From Microstegium vimineum (taxonomy: Eukaryota; Streptophyta; Magnoliopsida; Poales; Poaceae), in assembly GCA_022036555.1 (NCBI GenBank), contig CM039135.1:45202934-45266933 (forward strand): 64,000 nucleotides of DNA, written 5' to 3'. Position 1 is the stretch's first letter. The number at the start of each line of letters is the position of its first letter. The translations under genes and the position numbers were made by a program. Below the pieces are notes generated by a model. That model saw nothing but the letters and a program-made list of their open reading frames with translations. It ran no database searches and was not told the DNA's origin. Positions 43,066 to 55,953 of this stretch are shown piece by piece.

Positions 43066-45890
43066 ATGGCCGCGGACGCCACCGCCACCGCCTCCTCCTC
43101 CTCTTCCACCTACCTCCCGCCGGCGCTCCCGACCTCGCGCCTAGACATCCAGGCCGCCGTCGCCAAAGCCGCAGAGCTGCGCGCGCTCCACGCCGCGCTC
43201 CTCCAGGGCGGCGGCGGTGTCTCCAATGCCGGGAGCTACGCCAGCGCCAGCCGGAGCCCCGCCGTCATCCGCCTGCCGCCGGCCGCGTCGCCGGCGGTCT
43301 CCAGGCCGGGCCTCCTCCCCGCCGCCGCCGAGGACTACCCCGTCTTTGCCCCGGTAAGTCTATGTGTTGCAGCCACGTTTGCTTGGTACCAGAGGCAAGT
43401 CTATGTGTGTGAAGCCTGAAAGGTGCCTCCTTTAATTTGCTGCTGGATTCGGCGTGTCCTGCGTTTCCATGCTGATGTTTTCGCAAATTTTGTGGCTGTT
43501 AGTTAGATTGCGCTTCTAGTTGCGACAATGTTCTTTTGAGAGGTTAACTTGGATTTTTAGGCGTAGATTACAGTTCAATCGATGGAGTTTGGTTGGAGTT
43601 ATGCTAGAAGCCCAGAGGCCAGAGCAGTATAAGTGGGTGCCCCTTGATTGCATTTCATTTTACTGAAGCAACCTGGTGGACGTGGATCTGCTGTCTAGGT
43701 GTTTTCAGTAACTCCTAACAACTGTCTAGATATACAGAAAAATCAAGGATCTGCGAAGATAAATCTTTTCTCATTTTTGTACTTACAGTTACAGAGGAAT
43801 GATTTTGTTTTCTGTCAACATCTTAGAGCATTCTATTCATGCGGTTTGGAGGAATATAGTGAGCCATTTCCTCAGCATTGAACTGAACTTTATTTAAGCT
43901 GTCAGGTTGTCTGAAAAGGTTGTTTTGCTCCATAGTGGAACATCATTACATGACAATATAATAAAAATTCAGGGTCTCTTGGACTCCAAACCGATGTGCA
44001 TATATAATCAATTGGTTTTACTTTTAGAAATAGCTAGAACCCTGCTTTTAAGAAAGCGTACTGCTACTGCATGAGTATGGCCACAAGGGCCCAGAACTGG
44101 CTGGGGATGCCAGCATACAAGTACTATAGACTACAAACTGACACTCGCAAACATGAAGAGTCAATTTCGTCAGTATGGTAGTATCATGTCTACACTGAAA
44201 TTATGAAACATTAAATTGTTGTGTTAAATGTGTTGCCTGCTGGTACAACATTTTCCCATGGATCGTGCATGTTTTACTTCATGTTGCTGTACTTTCAGTT
44301 CCAGTTCTAATATAAATCTTGTTGCTTGCTTTGATGAATTCCCAGACTTATGATGAAGAGCCCTTGGGTGGAATGAACTATATTCGGCAAGATAATAGGA
44401 GCCTATCTGAGAACTGGAGTGGCATCGGTTTGGACCATGATGGCCTAGAAGACGAGGTGGCCTTCTCGGATTTTGACAACCACAACACCTTCTCTTCTTC
44501 AAACAGCGAGCTCCATTTCTCTTCATCAAATGAGCACCTGCGGAACAAAAGGGCATGCAGAAACCATCCGTCACTCCTCCTTCAACCCGCCCTCTCTGCT
44601 GACAGTCTGATTAGGTCAGCCAGCATGTTGACAGAATTTAAGGCCATTACAACGTGTAATACCTGCAAGCCTGCAACTATCAGTCGGGACACTGAACAAG
44701 CTGATGCCAAGTCCTTGAAGAACCTCAATAGCACCGCGGCGTCGCTGTCAAACTACCACCCTGCTGCGGCCTTCTCCCGGACAAGACACAAAGGGCCACC
44801 ACAAATTCTCTCCTGGCTCTTACCAAAGTCAAAGAGGAAACCGAAATCAGACATGTCACCAAACACCATCGAATGTGAGAACATGTCACAGCTTCTCAAG
44901 GACTGGGGTGTGTTCTCACTGGATTCCCTGAAGAAAGAGGTGGTTGAGGCCAATGAGCACAGGGACGCTGCCCTGCAAGAAGTATCAGAGATGAAACTAT
45001 CACTAGGAGAACTGACTACCAAGCTAGTTAGCCTGGAATCATACTGTTCGGAACTGAAGAAGGCTCTAAAGCGAGCGACGAGCACGAAGAACATGCAGTA
45101 TCACTCATCAAAGAGATCGGCTAATAGGTCAGTCAGTGGGAGCAGCAGAGACAGTTCCTTGCCCGTCAGTCATGAGGTTATTGTGGAAGGGTTTTTGCAG
45201 GTAGTATCCGAGGCCCGTCTCTCGATAAAACAGTTCTGCAAAGTACTTATACAGCAAGTCGAAGAGGCTGACAACGGGCTATCAGATAAGCTAAACTTAC
45301 TCCTACAGCCGTATCAGATCATGCTCAGCGACAAGCATCCGAAACTAGTGTTGTACCACCTGGAAGCTCTGATGAACCAAGCAATGTACCAAGACTTCGA
45401 GAACTGTACTTTCCAGAAGAATGGGTCTCCCAAGTGCCTGAACCCGAAGCAGGACCGGGAGGAGAGCTTCGCGTCGTTCGTCGCGCTGCGCAACCTGAGC
45501 TGGAACGAGGTGCTGAAGAAGGGCACCAAGTACCACTGCGAGGACCTGAGCCGCTTCTGCGACCAGAAGATGAGCTGCATCGTGTCCACCCTCAACTGGT
45601 CGTGGCCGTGGGCCGAGCAGCTGCTGCAGTGCTTCTTCGTCGCGTCCAAGTGCATCTGGCTGCTCCACCTGCTGGCCTTCTCCTTCAGCCCGCCGCTGAC
45701 GATCCTCCGGGTCGAGGAGAACAGGGCGTTCGATCAGATTTACATGGAGGACGTGTTGTTCGACAAGCAGCAGCGGTCGTCGCAGAACCATCCCTCGTCG
45801 TCGTCGCAGGTGAAACTCATGGTTATGCCTGGGTTCTATGTCCAGGACAGGCTGCTCAAATGCAGGGTGCTATGCAGGTACAGCAGCTAG
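43066..45890 (+). CDS. IRKI: IRK-interacting protein (IRKI/GIL1, DUF641 family)
   Basis: Two exons, 43066-43353 and 44346-45890, joined in phase 0 with GT-AG borders, giving 610 residues. Exon 1 (96 residues) is Ala, Ser and Pro-rich with a helical segment (LDIQAAVAKAAELRALHAAL). Exon 2 has a Ser-rich variable part, a Lys/Arg-rich patch (LPKSKRKPKS), a DUF641-type coiled coil at about residues 285-345 (DSLKKEVVEANEHRDAALQE), and the conserved C-terminal half (VIVEGFLQVVSEARLSIKQF through RLLKCRVLCRYS). Arabidopsis IRKI binds the receptor-like kinase IRK, and the related GIL1 acts in gravitropism under light; the biochemical role is unknown. The start fits the context ACACCATGGCC and the C-terminus is complete. 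No breaks are seen. Confidence 0.88.
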
Positions 45891-48800
45891 TTCTGTACAG
45901 CAGCTATATATATATATTTGTCGCTGTTGTGTTTGGTGGTGCTTCTAGTGTTCTTTTGACTGATTGTTAGTGTGATGTCGTAGCCATTTGTTCTGCATAC
46001 TAGGTTGCAAGGTGAGAATGTCATTTTGACCGTTTGACTTGCCTGTCAGTATATGTGTAACAGACTTGAGAAAGATATCGTATGCAAGATTTTAACTTTA
46101 CATATTCTTCCAACTTTTTGAAGATTAAAAAAGGGGCATTTTTTGCTTAACAGATGCCTCCATTGTTCGATGTTGTCTTATAGGTTGTTTGCCAGGGCTC
46201 CTCTTCTGCAGAGGAGCCGGTGTCGTTTTGGAGCAGCCCCAGCTTCGACTCCTATTCTTTTTTGCTGAAAAACAGAGCCGGAGCCAGCGAGAAGCCCTAC
46301 CAAACAGGCCCTTAGATAGAAGAAGGATACAGTATCAACCAATTCAAAGATGTATTTCAATTTCAACGTGACCGTGTTTTTATCAAGCAATTCAAAAATT
46401 TACAGAGCTGTCCGTTCTTTCAATTTCAACGTGACAGTGTTTTTATACGTAAACAGACACCAAGACATGAGAAGAGATTTTTTTATACGGTGATGATGCT
46501 CCTCTTTTGACATGTCCAGAAGCAAAGCCTAATCGAGATGAACACCGAGACATTTACTACGTCTGAACGTGGAACAGGCAGAACGAAAGCAGAAGATGTT
46601 AAAAGCAAAAACGAAGGGCTGGGCTGGGCTTCAAATCTCCGTTCTTCTCTGAATGAAAATTTCAAGTTACAAATTCAGCTCCAAGGTAGACTGAGGATAG
46701 CGTCATAGAGAGAGCGCGAGGGAAGCCAACGATTTTTGGGGAAGTGCAAGGTGACTTACACGTAAGGCCCATTTAAAACAAATCTGGCGTTCCAAATGTG
46801 GTTCAATTTTTTATTTTTTTATTAGAAGACCCAATTGGGGTTCGATGACAAAGGCTAATTTGTGGGCCGGAAATTTTCACCAGCTGGGTTTCAAAACAGG
46901 CTCTCCTCCTATCCTACTGCGCGGCCTGCCCCTACGGAAAGGCGCTTAGGCCCAGGGTGTCCGCAGCCCATACCGCGGCGAGTCTTTCATGAAGTGAAGC
47001 CCAGCAGCAGCCCCTTCGCTTCGCACGGTGGCCGGCCTACTGCTGCTGCTGTTATGGCCCGTCCGTCCCCGGCGGCCCCGATCTCCCACTTGTTACAGAC
47101 AGGCCACAGCGCACTCGCCGGCCAGGTGGTGCGGTGCGCTGTACTTGCACGTCGCTGGCATCGGTGCACCGGGACGGCGGGGCCCCGGGAGGTAGCTAAG
47201 CTAGGGCAGCGCTCTTGTCACCAATGTACTCCGAGCTCCAGCCTCCAAGGTGAGTGAAAGTGAAAAGCGGTGGCGCCTGGGCAGGCCGGCCGTGGTGCTC
47301 GACGCCCGCCTGGAGACACGAAGGCACAGTAGTGTGGACAATGGAGAGTGGAGTGGGCGACGAACTCATTGCCGCCTCCACTATACTACTACCTCGGCAT
47401 GCAATGCATGCATCATATCTGCATCCGCTTTTCACTTTTTTTTTCCCTTCAGATTCAGTTTTTCACTACCCGGCCGTGCCATCAGTCACCTCGTTCCTCG
47501 TCATATCACATGCGGCCGTTCGACCGTTTTTGTAATGCAAATCATTAATTGCGTGGCCACATCGATCGGCCGGCGCCTCCCACTATATATCTATCACTGT
47601 TTGTCGGAATTGGCCCCGGCCGCCGCACAAGAAGTTTCACGGCGGCACGAGCTGCCACGCGCGTCGTTGGATCTGGATGCTGCAGGGTGCGATGCGGATC
47701 AGAGCTGCTACTAGCACATGAGCACGATGCTGCACGCAGAGAGGATCGAAAAGTCGCGGGCAGGGCTGAAGCCCACTGTGGCTACATGCATGGTGCGTTT
47801 CTTTCGACAGAGCAGAGCAGAGAGCACCTCTTTTCTCTCTGCAATGCATGCAGTCGATCGATCGATCGATCTGCACGTACGATGCGTTGATGACGACGAC
47901 GACCACCACCACCGCCTCGCCGCCGACCGCTCGTCTGAAAACGGAAATGTCCTCGTCCTCCTCCTCCTCCTCCGGCCTCCACGGTTTTCAACGCACGGAC
48001 GACGACGGACAGCTACTGCCTATATATATTGCCTATACACTAGCTAGCTGATACGTACGAGCTAGACGCCGCGCGCTCTGTACAAACCACCGTGTATGTC
48101 CTTCAGTGTTCAGTCCACTCTACCAAAGCCGGCCTGCAGCGAGCGAGTGCGCGCACCACACTGCATTTTGCAGCGCACTGTTGCTGATGGTGCGCTTCGT
48201 CGTAGTGCCGGCCGGCGCAGCTTTGCGGGGCATTCGGCCAGGGCCATGCACACAGCTGTCTGTTGGGTTGGGTCCTATCCTATCGCCGGCGGTCGGCGGA
48301 TGGATCTCCCACTGCGCGGTCGGCGGTGGCGGTGCGTCCCTGACCGACATGCATGGTGGACTGGACGACCGTAGCCACCACCACCACCTGCATACTTACT
48401 GTACATGCATATGTGCTTTGCTTTGCTCCGTTGGTTCCGCCCCTGCCGACCGATCGACGGCTGTCCTCGATCGGACCTCGGCTGGTCGGGGACCTCGACC
48501 GATATGCACACCATCTCGCTGCATGCGTTGATTTTTTTTTTGACATCTAAAACCTAGCAGTTCTATCTAATATATAGCTTTTTCTGAATCCATGTCCGCT
48601 ATCACCACCAGATTCTTCTTCATTAGTTTTTTTATTTTTCATAGTATATATATAATTTTCTCCAACTTGAGATGCACTCTCGATCTCTAAGTTTCTTTTT
48701 TAAAATGACTTATAACGAAGAGAGAGTAACTAATTATATGTAATTTCAATATTAGTAATGATGCATTAGTAGTCCCACTCCCACGTTGCTAGCGTTGACT

Positions 48801-49373
48801 TAGATCTTGTATTATATTGAAGCTACTACGTACGGTGTAGGTAGCAGCGCCGGCGAGTGTGTCTCTGACTCTGTATACATGCAGCAGCCGCTAGTAGGTT
48901 GCAGTAACCTCTACTACTAGACACACGAATGCATGCAAAAAGGAGATAACGGCGACGGACACGAGCGCCGCCTAGCTTCCGTCCGTCAGGTTTGGACTTT
49001 GGAGTGAGCGGGGGACCACGCCGGCCGCACGATCCATCCTCATCCTGCTAGTAGTACTATATACTACAGTAGTAGTACTACTCCGTAAAAATAAAAAAAA
49101 AGGCGGATCTCAATCTCAATCTCATCCTCGAACATCGATCGATCTCAGGATGCTCAACCCAATTCAGACCTCATCTCTTTTGCTATTGGTGTACGTTGAA
49201 AACCGAAACGTCCGTCCTTTTTTTTTGTTTCAATTTCACAGTGCCTGACCACACCTGCATTATTTACTGTACCATAATACATACAGTGACGACTGTGCAT
49301 GCGAGCGAGACGGCCGCTATGGCGAATTGACGCGCGGTCTCTCCTCTCGTCGTCTCCGTCCCCACACTCCTTA
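45891..49373. other. intergenic, no gene seen
   Basis: Starts with the IRKI 3' UTR. A short TIR MITE lies at 46182-46312. From 46860 to 49080 the sequence is GC-rich with many overlapping open frames that share no family resemblance, plus short GATC, GAC and CCT runs. I find no exon structure in either strand. Confidence 0.45.
46182..46312. mobile_element. short TIR MITE
   Basis: Ends GGTTGTTTGCCAGGGCTCC and inverted GGCCTGTTTGGTAGGGCTTC, about 131 bases apart, with an internal 'gcagaggagccgg / ccggagcc' partial palindrome. Confidence 0.6.
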
Positions 49374-49591
49374 GGCCTCGTTTCCAAACGTAGGAATTTT
49401 TGTACGTTCCTACGTTTTTTTTATAAAGACATGTTTGGAACTCAGGAATTTCACAAGAATTATTTCATTTTTGTAGAAAAAAGTATAAGACCAGAAAATT
49501 TTCCCGCGTTCTAAACATGCCTTAAAAATAAACTAATTCTTGTGAAATTTCTACGCGATTCCTGTGAAAATTCTGTGTTCCAAACAAACCC
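49374..49591. mobile_element. Tourist-like MITE
   Basis: Ends GGCCTCGTTTCCAAACG and inverted GGTTTGTTTGGAACACAG, with flanks TTA and TAA. The interior pairs 'aggaattt' with 'aaattctg'. Related to the elements at 21060-21170 and 59254-59340. Confidence 0.6.
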
Positions 49592-50285
49592 TAAACCTGT
49601 AAAAGCCAGAAAAGAAAGGATCAGCAGAAGGGTCTGGAAGTCAACAGGTAGACCGGAGTTCTCTGGACAAACAAACAAGCAAACAGAGAAAGGGAAGGAG
49701 ACGGCGCCGCCAGCCAGCCGGCCGACCTCCCAAAAGCTCGGAGTTCACACCACGGGTCCGCACGGGCCACACAGCTTCCGCAATCCATGTGACATTGACT
49801 GTGCCAGCACAACAGGAGGAACAGGTGCCCTGGACGAGGAGTTTTTAGAAGGGTGACAGTGACCGTTCACGGCGAACCCTGTGTTCACGTTCATTCATAT
49901 GGCTGCACCGTTCAACGAACCCCGTCTTCTTCTTCTGTTGGGTGCCTTGGAGTAAAGAAGGTGTCTTGACGCCGGAGGAAAAGCAAAAATAAAAAAAGGA
50001 ACAGGTGGAATGGGCCATGATTGTCGACCTCCAACTTTCCGCCGATGGTTTCTTCATGCCGTGTGGATTACGTATTATACAGTGAGTAAATGTTTGCCGG
50101 GTTCTTCTACTGAACTGATCCATCTCAGAGGTAGTACTCCTACTACTAGCTAGTTCTTCCATGTCCACGTGTCATATTGGCACTAGATTTATTTCTCCGA
50201 TTCATTTTATACAGTACATCAGGGGCGGAGAGACGACGGCATCGTTGAGCTTAAAAGGTCAGCGAGAGCCATAACCTGAACTTTT
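49592..50285. other. intergenic, no gene seen
   Basis: Mixed composition; no open frame with a recognisable product. Near 50220 a 'caggggcgga' phrase recalls the end of the element at 59152. Confidence 0.45.
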
Positions 50286-51085
50286 TGTTGGAACCACGTA
50301 GGGACGGACGCTCTCAAACGACCCGGCTCGTCGTACGCGACCGGCGTCGCTCCGGCCCAGATCCACCGGAGTCACAACATATACAGGCATTAGGCATAAC
50401 TCAACCCAAAAGACTAGCCTGATAGGTGAGAGCTGCCCCCGTCTTATATGTTGTGCTCCCCCACCATCAATTATCGATGTGGGACTAACTCCAATAATCT
50501 CCCTCGTAGTCACACATAAGTCCATACGGGGTGCCCCCTCGCCATACGGGGTGTCCTTGCCAGTGCGTGTGACCCACTAAGATTTGTTGTGGGTCCTTAG
50601 ACCGGCTCTGATACCAATTGTTGGAACCACGCAGCGACGAACGCTCTCAAGTTCCCTGGAGCTGATACCAATTGTTGGAACCACGCAGCGACGAACGCTC
50701 TCAAGTTCCCTGGAGCCCGCCGTCATACGCGACCGGCGCCGCTCCGGCCCAGGTCCAGCGGAGTCACAACATATACAGACCTTGGGCCTAACTTAACCCA
50801 AAAGACTAGCCTGATAGGTGAGGGCTACCCCCGCTTTATATGTTGTGCTCTCTCACCATCAATTACCGTCAGTCCATACGGGGTGTCCTCTGCCAGTGCG
50901 TGTGACCCACTAAGATTTGTTGCGTGTCCTTAGATCGGCCCGCGGCGCCGGTCCACCGGAGTCACAACATATACATGCCTTGGGTCTAACTCAACCCAAA
51001 AGACTAGTCTGATAGGTGAGGACCGCCCCGTCTTATATGTTGTGTTCCCCCACCATCAATTTTCGATGTGGGACTAACCCCAACA
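50286..51085 (-). mobile_element. TRIM-type LTR retrotransposon array (three LTRs)
   Basis: An 800-bp unit flanked by a perfect 5-bp target duplication CTTTT (50281-50285 and 51086-51090). In minus-strand orientation it starts TGTTGGGGTTAGTCCCACATC and ends GGTTCCAACA. LTR copy one is 50286-50496 (about 211 bp). A 122-bp internal region follows with a purine tract GAGGGAGA (50498-50505) and a primer binding site TGGTATCAGAGCC (50604-50616) for initiator Met tRNA, two bases from the next LTR. A second LTR starts at 50619, with a 54-bp duplication restarting it at 50673. A shortened internal region (about 50870-50940) and a third partial LTR follow. No coding capacity, as expected for TRIMs. 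Confidence 0.85.
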
Positions 51086-51533
51086 CTTTTGACTTACTTG
51101 CTCGTGTTGACCATGTAGTAGCTAACTTTGAGCTTTGCCCTCGATCTCCTGGAGACAAACACCCAAAAGGACGACTAGATTGACGATGGCGCCAGCAAAA
51201 GTCGATCGAGCAAATCGATCCTCCGTTTTTTCTTAAAAAGAAAAGATGAGAGACGAAACCGATCGAACTTCGTTCCGATGATGGAAAGTTGTTGGGTACT
51301 AGCAAATGTAGGCACTCCCGCCGAATTAATTAAGGCACATTCTTTTAGAGTGGATTGAGACCAGAAATCATTCTAAATGGTGAATCTTATATAAATTAGT
51401 GAATCAAACCAGCTAGGAATGGATCCATGACTTTATTCCTGAACCAAGTTTTTTTTAACGATTCTCTAAGCTCGTTCATCTCTTTCCGTGCGTTTGACAA
51501 CCGAACCGATGCAAAGTGGTTGGGCATCTCTAA
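51086..51533. other. intergenic, no gene seen
   Basis: No recognisable gene or repeat between the TRIM and the next MITE. Confidence 0.45.
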
Positions 51534-51772
51534 GGGTGTCTTCAATGACTAGCTTATGAGCTAGCTTTTAGATCTTTTCTTATATATTTTAATAGGAGAG
51601 AGAGAACTACTAGCTCTTGTTCAAGAGATAGATTTATACATATATTTTAAAATCATGTGAGATTGTTATGTGGGTCCAATCATCCTATAAGTTATTCCTA
51701 AAAGCTAGCACCGTTGGAGAGTTTGACTTAGAGCTAACTAACTAGCTTATATCACTGCGGATGCGGATGCTC
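51534..51772. mobile_element. Tourist-like MITE
   Basis: About 239 bp flanked by TAA (51531-51533 and 51773-51775). Ends GGGTGTCTTCAATGAC and inverted GAGCATCCGCATCC; the interior holds repeated 'ctagcttat/gctagctttt' motifs. Confidence 0.65.
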
Positions 51773-51974
51773 TAAGCACAGCAAAGCCTAACCTTTTTTT
51801 TTTGTCAAACATACATGTATTAAAGTTAAAGAAAACGTACAAAGACCCTAGACATGTAGGTACGAACATTTTTTTGGTCAAACATACCTATATTAAAATT
51901 AAGAAAAACGTACAAAGACACGTAGAAATACAAGTACGAACACAGACTTTGGTTGTGTATTGTGATTCACCCTG

Positions 51975-52440
51975 GGCACAAAATACCGAGAACCGAAAAC
52001 CGAACCGAAAATACAGAGAACCGAACTGAAAAATACCGAACTGAAAATTTCGGTACCATGTTCGGTTTCTAATTCCCAGGAACCGAATTTACCGAAATGT
52101 GTTGATTGTGAGTATTCTTATATTATTAATTGTACTATTGTAGATAATTATATTATATATTTATGATATTCTACTCTTATAGCCTTGTGGTCTTTTATAT
52201 GTACGTATTTGGCACTATGATTCTCTATAAATCATGTCAAAATTATGTAAAAATTGAATTTTACACTTGCTATTACATGTCTATGTGATCAATTCGGTAC
52301 TTTCGGTAAATACCGAAACTGAACCGAAAATATCGAAACCGAATTTCCTCGGTACCGATTTTTAGAAGGAACCGATCGGTACCGATTTTCGAGGAACCGA
52401 ATTTAGCTAGGAACCGAAGTACCGAACCGATCGATTCAGT
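51975..52440. repeat. ACCGAA/TTCGGT-rich repeat
   Basis: Two blocks (about 51980-52100 and 52290-52440) packed with ACCGAA and its complement TTCGGT, separated by an AT-rich spacer. The two strand forms of the motif would allow extended hairpins. I do not recognise the element family. Confidence 0.75.
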
Positions 52441-53747
52441 AAATACCAAATGCTCAGGCTGAATTGTGATGGTGGTATATAGAAAGTCTCTCACCAAGCC
52501 TGCCTGCATCAAGCATCATGTATGTATGTACTACTGTATTATAGTATGTATGTATGTACAAGTGTGGTCCATCAGGAAAAAAAAAAGCTAGCGTTGCCGT
52601 ACGTGAACCAAGCAACAAAGCCAACCCAACGCGCAAGGCAGTATTTATAATTCGCGGTCTGGTGGTTGGTGCGGATCGGATAACTGTGTGCTCAAATGGT
52701 TCCTTCAATTTAGGTTTTTACTTTTAGTTCAAGCCTTTTTTTCCCTTACTTTTTCGTATCCTGTTACTACCGCCATCTCTGAAAAAATCAATTTCTAGAA
52801 TCAATATCAGTCAATTTTTTTTAACTTTAACTAACTTTATAGAAAATGTAACAATATCTATGACTTAAAATAAACATCATATAAAAATATGTTCTTAGAT
52901 AGACGTGAGCTTAACTCTATCAGCTTTGAGATTAGAGTCCTTATTTTTATAGGACAAATTTGTCATTCACGTAGTATTTAATTTTTTTTCTCCCTCCCCC
53001 CATCTTGCATTCACAACACCACATTCAGGGCCTCCTTCCCCCCCTCTCCTCCCCCTATCCACTTGACTTAAGAACATGTTTGTTTCATGTCAACACAATC
53101 CACTTTACGGTCTGTCGTCTCGTTTCATGTCAAACCAAGGGAGAGAAGAAAAATGGCACACTATATAAACTTTAATGGATATAGCCAGCATAATAAAGTA
53201 AGTAATCCGTTGAAGATGCTCTTAACAGGAACTCTGCTGAGTTTGAACTAACTAATCGTCCTACGGCCACTGCTGCTGGTATAAAAACACAGAAACACAG
53301 TAGTGGTAAAGTCTTCCTTCCTACTATATATGTAGTAATAAAATGTAACAATGGACATGGGCATGCAGGTTGGTACAAATATATATGTAGCAAAAGTGTT
53401 ACAGCAAAAACGAAGCAGTACTATACAATTCTTTTCATCCGCCGGAGTCCGCCCCCATGTTGGTTTCACCACCCCCCTCCAGCTGCTTGAATGGAGCACT
53501 TGATGATGCCACTGCTCCAGTCCAGCCTCCGGCACTGTACATGCTCTTCATCCGTTGACCTGCCTCTCTACTTGACCAGACCACGCACACAAGCGCAGCC
53601 GATCGGAGCAGGGGCCCAGATGACGACGATGGTGTTCCTGTTCCTCTCTTGGTCTTGTGGTCTTTTGCTGCTGCACGGTGTGGTGTGATGTACGTAGTAG
53701 TACGCAGCCCGGCCGGAGATCGAACGTGCTGCTGGCCGGTGCTAGCT
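52441..53747. other. intergenic, FBH 3' side
   Basis: TATG tetranucleotide runs at 52517-52560, then AT-rich sequence. The last few hundred bases should contain the 3' UTR of the minus-strand bHLH gene. No other gene seen. Confidence 0.45.
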
Positions 53748-55953
53748 TCAGCCGGAGAACTGCTGGTGGTGCTTGCTGCTCGCCGCCGGGCAGGTGCAGC
53801 TGGCGCGGCTCTCGTTCAACGCCTGCAATGCATGTACCAAACAGATTACGGATTAGATGGCAGTAATTAAGCTCGATCCAATGGTGTGTTTGCACTTTGC
53901 AGCCAGCTGCGTGTGTTCCGGATAAGATACTGCTGCTCGTGAATGCTAGGTGAAAAGTCAACGACGGATCATTGTAATTGTAGGTGACCCTCGCCGTCAG
54001 CTACCGGGCAATGATCTGATCAGATCGATCAGCCTCCGTGATTTGGACGTCACTGGCTGCTGACCTTGCAACTAGGAGACCAAGGCGAGCTGCTGACTAC
54101 GGCGACAGACAGGTCTGCCGCCGGCCGGCCGGCCTCCGTGTTCATCGATGGATCGCATCATTTGGAATTGGGTTTTGGAGGAGGAGGAAACCGGAGTTCG
54201 TTCGTTGAATTGGTTGGCTCGTACATACCTTGACCTCCTTCTGAAGTTCCTTGATGTAGTCGACGGCCAAGTCCAGCATGTCGGAGGTGTTGGTTTGCTG
54301 CAGAGGAATCCGAAACAAAACAAGCAGTAGTAGGTCAGGTCAGGTCAGTTCAGTTCAGCCTGGAGTAGTGGTCCTCGCAGCTCGATCGACTCGCATGAAT
54401 TTGCGACAGAACGGAAGAACACTGTTGTATCGCCTACTGCAGAAATTGGTTGGTGCAGGGCAGGGCAGGCAGTAGCAACTAGTAGTAGTACCTTGTCCAT
54501 GTTTGGCACGAGCTCCTGCAGCTTCCTGATTCGCTCGCTGATCTTTGTCCTCCTCACCTGAATGCCCCGTCCCGCCCGGTCGATCAAAACATGGAGAGCC
54601 ATCATCAGCAGCGAATCGCTCAACCGCAACAAGATTTCTTAACAAAAACACTAGTGTTTGGGATTGGATGCAGGCAGAGCTCGCTCACCCGCTCGGCGAT
54701 GCTGCGCGGGTGGGTGGCGCACCCACGCTTGGCGCGGATCTTGCAGGGCACGGCATCCTGGAACTGGAGGAACTTCTCAATAGCCGCCATCTCCGACGAC
54801 GTCTTAGGCAGGCTGAACTGGTGCGCCAGCCCACCACTGTTGCCGTTGCCGTTGCCGTGCTCGTCCCGCGGCCGTTTGAGGCTGTGGTCGGACATGAGCG
54901 CCGCCGCCGCCGACGACGAGTCGTCCCACCCCGGGTACCCCGGGATGTAGGCGCCGCCCCTGCCGCCGGCAGGGCTGCTGCTCCCTCCGACGACGTCCTC
55001 GCTGTCCATCTCCGAGATCTGCGACATCAGTGACCCTTGCCTCGACGAGGAGAAGCTCAGCTGCCCCTTTAGCCTGCCGCTACCGCCGCCACCCGCGAGA
55101 GAATCCGTCGTGCCGCCTCCACCACCGCCGTCCCGGAACCCCATGCCCATGCTCGCCCTCAGCATCGCGCCGTACCCTGGATGGATGGACGGATGGAGAA
55201 GAATCGAGGAACGAGACAGCAAGTCAGCAACAGTTCGGAGGGTGGTGGTGGCCCTCCTCCGTGTCAGTTGCTTCCGGAAATAGAAATGTTTCGGGGGAAG
55301 AGAAACTCCCCAAGCAAGGGAAAACTGCAATAATTGCTGCCCTGCTGCCTGCAAGCAGGGAATGGCAAGCGGAGGAATTCCAAATGGAGGCCGGATTAAG
55401 GAAGGAGAGCGAGGTGAGATGAGAGAGAGAGACCAACCAACCGTTGTCCATGCTGAAATGATCCAGGAACCCCGCAGGAGAGCTGCTCTGCCGAATCAGG
55501 TTGCTGCTGCTAGCGCCGGTGCCCACGCCGGCGCCGGTCCCCGTCCCAGCGGTGGCGGGTTCCATGCCCGAGCTGACGGTGCGGTAGAGTCCTCCGGACG
55601 ACTTACTAGCGTCCACCATCTGCTGCTGCGGCTGGGACTGGGAGTGGAACATCATTTGCTGATGCTGATGCTGATGGGAGGCCATGTCGGCTGCTGCACT
55701 CGAAAGTGGGCAGGCGGCGGCGGCGGCGACGGCTTGTCGTTTCGGATGTGGTGGTGGTGGTCGGAGAGGAAGGTGGAGAAGACGTTGTCGGCGTCGCGCG
55801 GGGGGCCGGGAGCGGGAGGGAGTAGGTCGTCGCAGAGGTCGCCGAGCACAGAGCTTGGTGCCGATCTGTAGCGGAGTAGCCCGGGTGATGAGGTCATCGG
55901 TGGCTGCTGTACGGGAGGTTCAGGTCGTTAGACGACACCGGCGAGCCGTACAT
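53748..55953 (-). CDS. bHLH transcription factor, FBH/bHLH130 type (two frameshifts as read)
   Basis: Five coding exons: 55953-55442, 55176-54689, 54557-54492, 54297-54229 and 53822-53748, GT-AG throughout. The product would have about 403 residues: an N-terminal SGLLRFRSAPSS-like block (SPGLLRYRSAPSSVLGDLCD), Gln/His-rich stretches, LIRQSSSPAGFL, then CKIRAKRGCATHPRSIAERV leading into the bHLH (VRRTKISERIRKLQELVPNM, TSDMLDLAVDYIKELQKEVK). Relatives bind E-boxes; in Arabidopsis they activate CONSTANS (FBH1-4) or act in guard-cell ABA responses (AKS). The first coding exon needs two extra bases, one near 55913-55915 and one within 55708-55728, both in C/G runs; adding both makes exon phases agree exactly. 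The start at 55953 (MYGSPVSSNDLNLP) follows an acceptor at 55959, so a 5' UTR intron precedes it. The bHLH itself is intact. Confidence 0.9.

Noticed and set aside
46862..48550. Many open frames of 60-150 codons in a GC-rich intergenic region
   Set aside because: They overlap on both strands, lack motifs, and look like chance frames in GC-rich DNA.
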